Positions 27,001 to 36,000 of a stretch of 64,000 nucleotides of DNA are shown here, in pieces; the first letter of the stretch is position 1, and each line of letters starts with the position of its first letter. The notes beneath the pieces are model-generated. The model was not told the DNA's origin. It did not search any database and worked only from the letters and a program-made list of their open reading frames with translations. Origin of the DNA: Zeugodacus cucurbitae (taxonomy: Eukaryota; Arthropoda; Insecta; Diptera; Tephritidae); the NCBI RefSeq assembly GCF_028554725.1, contig NC_071667.1, positions 33,375,501 to 33,439,500 of the forward strand, given 5' to 3'. The position numbers were made by a program, and so were the translations under genes.

Positions 27001-30000
27001 ATCACTTCAACCTACTTTACAATTTTTTTTTATTATTGTGAACTTCATGATGAATATATCGGACAAATTGTGAGTTATCTTAACAAATAAAGATATGTAT
27101 ATTGAAATGTTTTCTAGCAAACTATAGATAATGCCACAAGTACATGGAGTCAGCTCATTACCCCCATGTGAATTTAACACTGAAAATATATGAGTGCATT
27201 ACTTATTGCATATAAGAACATTATACAAAAAACCTATAAAAGAGATTTTTTTCTAATGTACATATGTATGAGCACTAGGGGTAGTCTATTTTTGTAACAC
27301 CTACTTTACATGCCATAACACGATGAGGAATAGTAAAAAAATGATAACTGCGTTTTTAGTTTTTCGATTTATTTCAAAAACTTCACGCAGAATTTATATT
27401 GAAAAAATTCATATGTTATATGCGAAGAAGAAGAAGACAAATTTTGATTTAGAAGCAATAAGACTAATTTAAGTACAAGACAAATACATTTTTATAATAA
27501 ATATACGTTTTAGTTCATTATTTAATTCATTTTGATATTATTTGAGATAAACTTAAGATTTAAACTATATTCTGATTTACAAAAAGGGTAAATTTCCTGA
27601 ATAACTTTGATGGCTCTTTCAGCGCAAATATTAGATCTTCTTAAATTCAGAATGGCAGAATCTTCTTTTACCCAGTGTTTAAGAAAACACTTATGCACAG
27701 TTTCGAACTGCTCGACAGATTCAGCTGATGATGTTGAAGTGTTGAGCGCCACTTTATTTAAACACGAGGTGCTTTGAACATTTTTTCTTAAAAGGGCAGC
27801 TTTGGAGGGATGCACACAAACTGCTTTAGCTGTCGTGTACCCTACTTCTCCATTTGTAGTTGTTTGGAGTTCATACAACTTTTTGTCCTCAGTTCTTAGC
27901 CTGACACCTTTTAAATCAGTTATATCACATAACTTGTTGAACGCCATTGTAACATTTCTGCCATCCGGGAATTTTAAAAATGTTGAATAATCATTTAAAA
28001 CTTTTGTTATCTTCCGTTGTGCAGCTATACGTGTTATGCTCGGAAAGTTTAGTTTCGACCACAAGGCAATCATTTCGTTTGAAATAATCTGGCATCTTTT
28101 CTTTTTCAATTTCTCCGTTTTTGCTAATTCATTATACCTTCCTATAATCACGGTCTGTTTTGGAATCTTACACAATTCACTGAAGGGGTTTTCAATGTTA
28201 TTGATTGATTTCTCTTCTCTTATTCTTAGATTTTTCAAATGTTATTAAATTGTTTTCCCATTGTTTTGTATTTTTTAAAACTTCAGCACCACTTTTTTAA
28301 AAGACATTGTTAATTAAAAAAGACACTTTCACTCCAGCCGCCACGCACTGAATGAGAGACCGACAGCTAAATAAAGGCAACTGGCGCGACGCTTATACGA
28401 AGTTTCAATCATTCATAAAGCATTTACTCAAATTTACCGTTATCTATTTTTGTCATATGCAAAAATACGACGAATAACGGAAGAAGAGCAAAACAAAACA
28501 GACACAAAGAAAATAACATAATCTCATATGGTGTTTTTTCTTGGCATATGTATGAAATTTTCATACGAATTTTCAATTTAAATTCTGCGTGAAGTTATTG
28601 AAATAAATCGAAAAACTAAAAACGCAGTTATCATTTTTTTACTATTCCTCATCGTGTTATGCCATGTAAATTTTTTTTTTTTTTCAAAAAAATTCAAAAA
28701 GTTATACCCCTAATGAGCACTCTAAGATTTTGGGCCAATTAACCAATATATACATGCGTTATTTTTTATGAATAACACCGGCCAACACTCAATTTGCTTC
28801 TTTGAATTTATCAACTGATTCTAGTAAATTAGTTTATTATTCTAGTTAATTTGGGCAGAATTCAAATCTGTAATCAGTTTGTCTCTATCAGCTCTAGTTT
28901 TCATGATATAGCTTTTTTATACCCTCCACTTAACTCATGACCTGAAAAAAAAAAAATTTCGCTAAAAAAATGTTTACCTTAAATTTATCAACTGATTCTT
29001 GTTAATTTGGGCGCGCTGAATTCAAATCTGTAACAGTGTGTCTCTATCAGCTCTAGTTTCAATGATATAGCTTTTTTATACCCTCCACTTTACTTATGAC
29101 CTGAAAATAGAGCTGATAGAGACAAACTGAATACAGATTTGAATTCATCGCGCCCAAATTAACTAGAATCAGTTGATAAATTCAAAGATGCAAACATTTT
29201 TTTTAAATTTGTCGGACTGTGTAATTGACAGTAAGTCATTTTCGTATATTGTGCATTATTATATTATATATATATAACATATTCAATTATGTCCAGCTAG
29301 ATTAAAGTACTGTTGAACTGCAATAACTGCAGTACATTTCCTTTCCTGTCAAGAGGTTTTGAGATCGATGTGGCCTGATTTCTGAGTAAATTTATGGTTT
29401 GGTTGGGGCACAGAATTCAAATGTGCCACAAAAACGTTAGTTTGTTTATCATCAGATATGCATCATTATTTCCACTAACTATTCCGTTTCTAATTTTGTG
29501 ACAACTGTGACATGTTACTCAGTTTATTAAGATTACCTTTCCCAATGGTGGATGAACGTCGAAGAAAAATGTTCTATTAATATACCAGCTACCCATTTTC
29601 CCAAAATGTGTTTCATCCCAGCTGTACGGAAGAGATTTAATGCAATTTTAATAAATGAAAAACTGCATTTGAATAGTATAGTTATTACTTACCACACATG
29701 TTCAGGTTCTGTGACTTTGTAATAACGCGTGCAAATGGTTAAAATTATAATTGCTCCAAATGTCATCCATTTATTTCTAAAAAAGAAAAATCAGTTCTTG
29801 TAAAAAAATATAAAAAAATCCTATCTATCTATATAGTATTTAATTTAACTCTTTATTTATATACTTTCGCAATACATTTCACAGACTACAATAGTTACTT
29901 TAACTTAGCGGTTTTCACCAAAAAAATTTAAATAGATCTAAATTAATATAGAGTGATACACGCTTATATTTTTGACATTGAATGCGCTTAGTATTGTCAA

Positions 30001-33000
30001 AAGGAAAATATATATTATACATTCGCAAGAATGATAGAAGACAAGATTTCGACATAGTGACGCGCTCACGACCCCCGAATGGGAATTGGCAACATAAGAA
30101 TTGTCAAATGGAAAACATATTTATAATTAAAATTATATGTTTTGTTACAAAAAGTTCGCCATTTTGCCAACTTTTTTGATGGTTGGAAGAGTGAAAAAAC
30201 TATTTATACGAGGGCTGCTATATATATTTCTAGTCTAGGCAACACTAAGTGTTGCCAGGTGCAATCTGACATTTCCAGTGGAAAGTTTGACATTTTTAAC
30301 ATCACTCAGAACGTTTTGTCATTTAATCGTGAATTGTTTTATTTACAGGGAATTAAAAAATTCATCTCGGCCAAAAAATGGAATTAACTCGTGAACATTT
30401 TCGTGCGATCATTTTTCACAACTTTCGACGTGGATTATCGCGACAAGAGTGCATCGATGAACTAAAATCTTTGTATGGCTATGGAGCACCATCCTATAGC
30501 ACTGTGAAAAACTGGTACAACGAATTCAATTGTGGCCGACGCTCGCTCAAAGACGAATTCCGTGAAGGTCGTCCAAAAACAGCCGTTGTGCCAGAAAACA
30601 TCGATGACGTACGTGAACTGATAATGCAAGACCGTCATGTAACATACCTTCAGCCTATGCATTTCTCCCACCAGCATACATTCGATATTGCATGAACACC
30701 TGGCCGTAAAAAAGGTTTGTTCTCGTTGGTTCCCGCACAATTTGACAATCGCTCAGAAAAAGTGCTTCGAAAATTGGTTTGAGCGCATGCAAAAGTGTAT
30801 AAATCTTGATGGAGAATATTTTGAAAAACAATAAAACCATTTTCGTTGATAAATATTCCTATTTTCATTATTAGACCAGAAATATATATAGCAGCCCACG
30901 TATACGACTTTTGTATACTATTGTTGTTTAATTCCGCGATTACGGACTTCTTTTTCAAATTAATACATTTTTCACTTAAAATTTTAAATAATAATTAAGC
31001 ACTAGCCTTGACTTCAGCTCTTTGTTTTGGTTTTATTGTTTTGTACTACCGCGCAATTTGTCAGTTTTTCTTTAATTTTTTGTTTTGCTCGCGTGTTTGG
31101 GGGTCGTGCGTCACTCAACAGGAAATTAAAACCCAAAAAAGCTAACTGTAAACGAATGGCGTAATCTTGTCTTCTATCATTCTTGTACATACGTTTTGTA
31201 ATGTTTTTTTCATATTTATTGTTATTAATAAGAAATAAATCTAACACACAAAAACAATTTCAAAATACCGGGATTTAGACTGTATGTAACAAATCACCCG
31301 GATGGAAAAGCACATGGCGGAACAGCAGTGTTGGTTAGAAATAAGTTAAACCACTATGCACGGGAATCTCATGCTACAGCCCAGTTACAAGCTACAACAA
31401 TATCCTTAAAAAATCGGAATTGTGATTTAAATCTAACGGCTATAGAAAATTTAAAGACTTTTTTGGAACGCTCGGTCATAGATTTCTAGCAGGCAAGCCC
31501 ACATACTGGCCCAGTCATCGCAACAAAATACCAGATTTAATTGATTTCGCTGTAACCAAAAATATAGATAGATCGCTTGTGACAGTTGATACATGTACAG
31601 ACTTATCTTCTGATCATTCACCTGTACCAGAGAACTGCATGAGTGCCTAATTTCCGTACTTAGAGTAAACTTGCTTCAAAAGCGATGGCGGTGTCCACTC
31701 ACACTCATAGACATGCATTGTGAGCTAACATCTACTCAAAGAACTATGAGTGGAGAAGCTACTGAGCCAGTCGTATACTTGCTATTGCATATTAATTGTA
31801 TTTGTTTTACACATTCTTCTTTTTGATTTTCACTGACAAGTGCCCTGCAAGAACAATGTCAACCTTTTGACTGTTCGTACGATAATTAGAATTCAAAATT
31901 TTTTTAGCATGTAAAATTGAAATATTTATATCCCTTTTTAATATAGTCAAAGTTTGCTTTTGGAAAAAAGCGATTATTATTTCTTGTCCATGCATATACA
32001 CACTAATTATTGTTTTGTTGATAATTTGACTTTCAGCTGTTTCTTACAGGGGTTTAGCACATGGATGACAGCGTCTTCGGCTGCTCGATCTGCCACTCGT
32101 GTAAATCACATACAAAACACACAAAACGAGCGTGCAAAGAACAGCAAAGTATTAAATGAACTCAATACTCAGAGAGTTGCTAAAATTTGAGAATGTCATT
32201 TACTCAAACCGCTTTTTTTGTGTTGTCGCTCAGCTTAAGTAATAACATGAATAAGCAGAAGAGAGTTAAGTGTTTTTTTAACCGCTTTGAGCTAAGTGGA
32301 AAAATTCTGTGAGTGTAAAACCACCGCGACATATTTGGCTAAGTGTTTTTGACACACAAGTATGAGAAATATGCGAGTAAGCACGCGGTGTATTTTGAGT
32401 GGCGATGCACTTCTGCAGGTCTCTGACCTGTACTAATAAAGTTGTGTGAACAACCCATATTCGTTGAGCCAAAAGTGGGTCTAACATCTCACAAAACGAA
32501 CTGGTTAAAATATAAAAAATATGTGAGTAGCCACATTAATATTGATTTAAAAATAGATACGGAAAGAGATATTGATGAAAGTATAAGAGAATTTAATGAT
32601 GTAATATCAAATGCAGCCGTCGTAGCAACACCAAACAGAAATAATAAACCAATTAGCCAAAGAAAAAATCCTAATAATGAAATAGAAAAGCTTGTAAATG
32701 AAAAAAGGCGAGCTAGACGTGAATGGCAGTTAAATCACTCCCCTTCTACTCAGCTGCAACTAATATATGCTATACGAAAACTAAAAACAGGGCTTAAACG
32801 TGATGAAGAAGTATATAAAGAAACTGTGGCCAAATTCAAACAAACGAAATTCTCTTTGGAAAGCCCAAAAGTCAATGAAGCCTCCAGTCGACTCCAACTT
32901 GCCTATAAGAGGCTTGGATGGAAACTGGGCACGAAGTGACGAGGATAAGGCAAATTGTTTTGCAAATCACCTAGAAAAGGTATTTCAACCTAATTGCCCA

Positions 33001-36000
33001 AAGAACAGCTATAAGCCGCCGATCATATCCAATAGCGCTAACAAGTCGCTTGAGTCTATTAAAACGTAATCTTCTGAAATTATTAAAATCATAAAAGAGC
33101 TCAATCGAAAAAATTCGGCAGGACACGATAAAATTACTCCAAAAATGCTAATTGAGTTTCCAAATATTGCTTTAACAGTGCTCTCCTTGCTCTTGAATGC
33201 AATTTCTAGTTTCGGATACTATCCTATTTCATGGAAAATGTCGCAGATAATCATGATAGGAGGATGGAGTCATATGTAGAAGTTCACGCAAGTGAGGAAA
33301 GTTTCTGACTGTCATTCACTTGGGAGTGGCCAGGAACGATTCTTTTACATGTGGCTCAAGCAGCTCACGACTTCCGGTCTTAGACCAAGTATCCTCTGGG
33401 TAGCCAACAGACATCCGTTTGGAGGCGAGCTAAAGTGAGAAGGCGAAACCCGCTTATGCGGTTGTGCGTAGGGTTTGGGACCCACCACATAAAAACACCC
33501 CCCAATGAAAAGAACAAAACAGCCTCGGATGAGAGACCACAATTTTGATGACGACCACTGCAAACGTTTAAAAGACTACGAAATAAGGGCATGCACCTGG
33601 AATGTCCGGACCCTTAATTGGGAAGGTGCCCCTGCCCAGCTGGTTGATGTCCTCGTAAGAGTAAAGGCTGACATCACTGCAATCCAAGAAATGCGATGGA
33701 CGGGACAAGGACGGAAGAAGGTGGGTCCTTGTGACATCTACTACAGCGGCCATATAAAAGAGCGCAAATTCGGTGTGGGATTCGTGGTGGGAAAGAGACT
33801 CCGTCGTCGAGTCCTGGCATTCACTCCGGTGGATGAACGTCTAGCCACAATCCGCATCAAAGCGAGGCTCTTCAACATATCGCTGATTTGCGCCCACGCC
33901 CCGACGGAAGAGAAGGACGAAGTGATCAAAGATACCTTCTATGAGCGCCTAGAACGTATCTATGAGCGCTGCCACCGCCACGATGTCAAAATCGTGCTTG
34001 GCGATTTCAACGCTAGGGTGGGTAAAGAAGGTGTCTTTGGCACAACAGTCGGAAAATTCAGCCTCCATGACGAAACATCACCAAACGGTCTGAGGCTGAT
34101 CGACTTCGCCGGGGCCCGAAATATGGTCGTCTGTAGTACTAGATTCCAGCATAAGAAAATCCATCAAGCTACTTGGCTGTCCCCGGATCGAATCACTCGC
34201 AACCAGATCGATCATGTTGTGATAGATGGACGACATGTCTCCAGTGTTTTTGATGTGCGTACGCTTCGTGGTCCCAACATCGGACCACTATCTTGTAGCA
34301 GCTAAGATACGTACCAGCCTCTGTGTAGAAAAGCGCACACGTCAACAAACACAAGGAAGGTTCGACATCGAGAAGCTGCAATCACAACCGACAGCCGAAC
34401 GATTTTCTACTCGACTTGCACTCCTGCTCTCTGAGAGCACTCATCAGCATCTCGATATAAGGGAGCTGTGGGACGGCATATCAAACTCCTTACGTACAGC
34501 TGCAACCGATACCATTGGTTTTCGGAAAAGTCAAAAAAACAGCTGGTATGATGAGGATTGTCGTCTCACAGTGGAGAGAAAACAGACTGCCTACCTCGCA
34601 ATGTTGCGATCGACCGCAACACGAGCGGGATGGGAAAGATACCGAGAGCTGAAGAGGGAAGCGAGACGCATTTGCAGACAAAAAAAGAAAGAGGCCGAAA
34701 TGCGTGAGTATGAAGAGCTTGACAAGCTGGCCGACAGGGGTAATGCTCGAAAATTTTACGAAAAGATCCGGCGACTAACTGAAGGTTTCAAGACCGGAGC
34801 ACACTCCTGTAGGACCCCCAGAGGAGATCTAGTTATTGATGACCAGAGTATACTGAGTTTGTGGAGGGAACACTTCTCCAGCCTGCTGAATGGCAGTGAA
34901 AGTACAACACCAGGAGATGGCGAACCCGATTCCCCAATCGACGACGATGGAGCAGATGTTCCATCGCCCGACCGTGAAGAAATTCTAATAGCAATTACCC
35001 GCTTGAAGAACAATAAGGCGGCGGGGGCCGATGGATTACCGGCCGAGCTATTCAAATACGGCGGCGAAGAGCTGATAAGGTGCTTGCACCAGCTTCTTTG
35101 CAGAATATGGTCGGAAGAAAGCATGCCTGACGATTGGAATCTCAGTGTACTCTGCCCAATACACAAAAAGGGAGACCCCACAATTTGCGCCAATTACCGT
35201 GGGATAAGCCTCCTCAACATCGCGTATAAGGTTCTGTCGAGCGTATTGTGTGAAAGACTAAAGCCCACCGTCAACAAACTGATCGGACCTTATCAGTGTG
35301 GCTTTAGACCTGGAAAATCAACAACAGACCAGATATTCACCATGCCCCAAATTTTGGAGAAGACCCGTGAAAATAGGATCGACACACACCATCTCTTTGT
35401 CGACTTTAAAGCTGCTTTCGACAGCACGAAAAGGAGCTGCCTTTATGCCGCGATGTCTGAATTTGGTATCCCCGCAAAACTAATACGGTTATGTAAGCTG
35501 ACGTTGAGCAACACCAAAAGCTCCGTCAGGATCGAGAAGGACCTCTCCGAGCCGTTCGATACCAGACGAGGTTTCAGACAAGGTGACTTACGCTCGTGTG
35601 ATTTCTTTAACCTGATGCTGGAGAAAATAATACGAGCCGCAAGGCTAAACAGAGAAGGTACAATCTTCTATAAGAGTGTACAGCTATTGGCGTACGCCGA
35701 TGATATCGATATCATTGGAAACAACACCCGCGCCGTTAGTTCTGCTTTCTCCAGACTGGATAAGGAAGCGAAGCGTATGGGTCTGGTGGTGAACGAGAAC
35801 AAGACGAAATATCTCCTGTCGTCAAACAAACAGTCAGCGCATTCGCGTCTTGGCTCCCACGTCACTGTTGACAGTCATAACTTTGAAGTTGTAGATAATT
35901 TCGTATACTTAGGCACCACCATTAACACCGATAATAATGTCAGCCTTCAAATCCAACGCAGAATCACTCTTGCCAACAAGTGCTACTATGGACTAAGTAG

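Larger units (their letters stand above)
30026..31185. mobile_element. MITE family Z (CAAGAATGATAG ends), interrupted by a mariner
   Basis: Termini CAAGAATGATAGAAGACAAG (30026) and its complement ending at 31185, flanked by TACATTCG (30018-30025) and TACATACG (31186-31193), an 8-bp duplication with one mismatch. A second copy at 42537-43112 shows the same body without the mariner. No coding sequence of its own. Confidence 0.85.
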
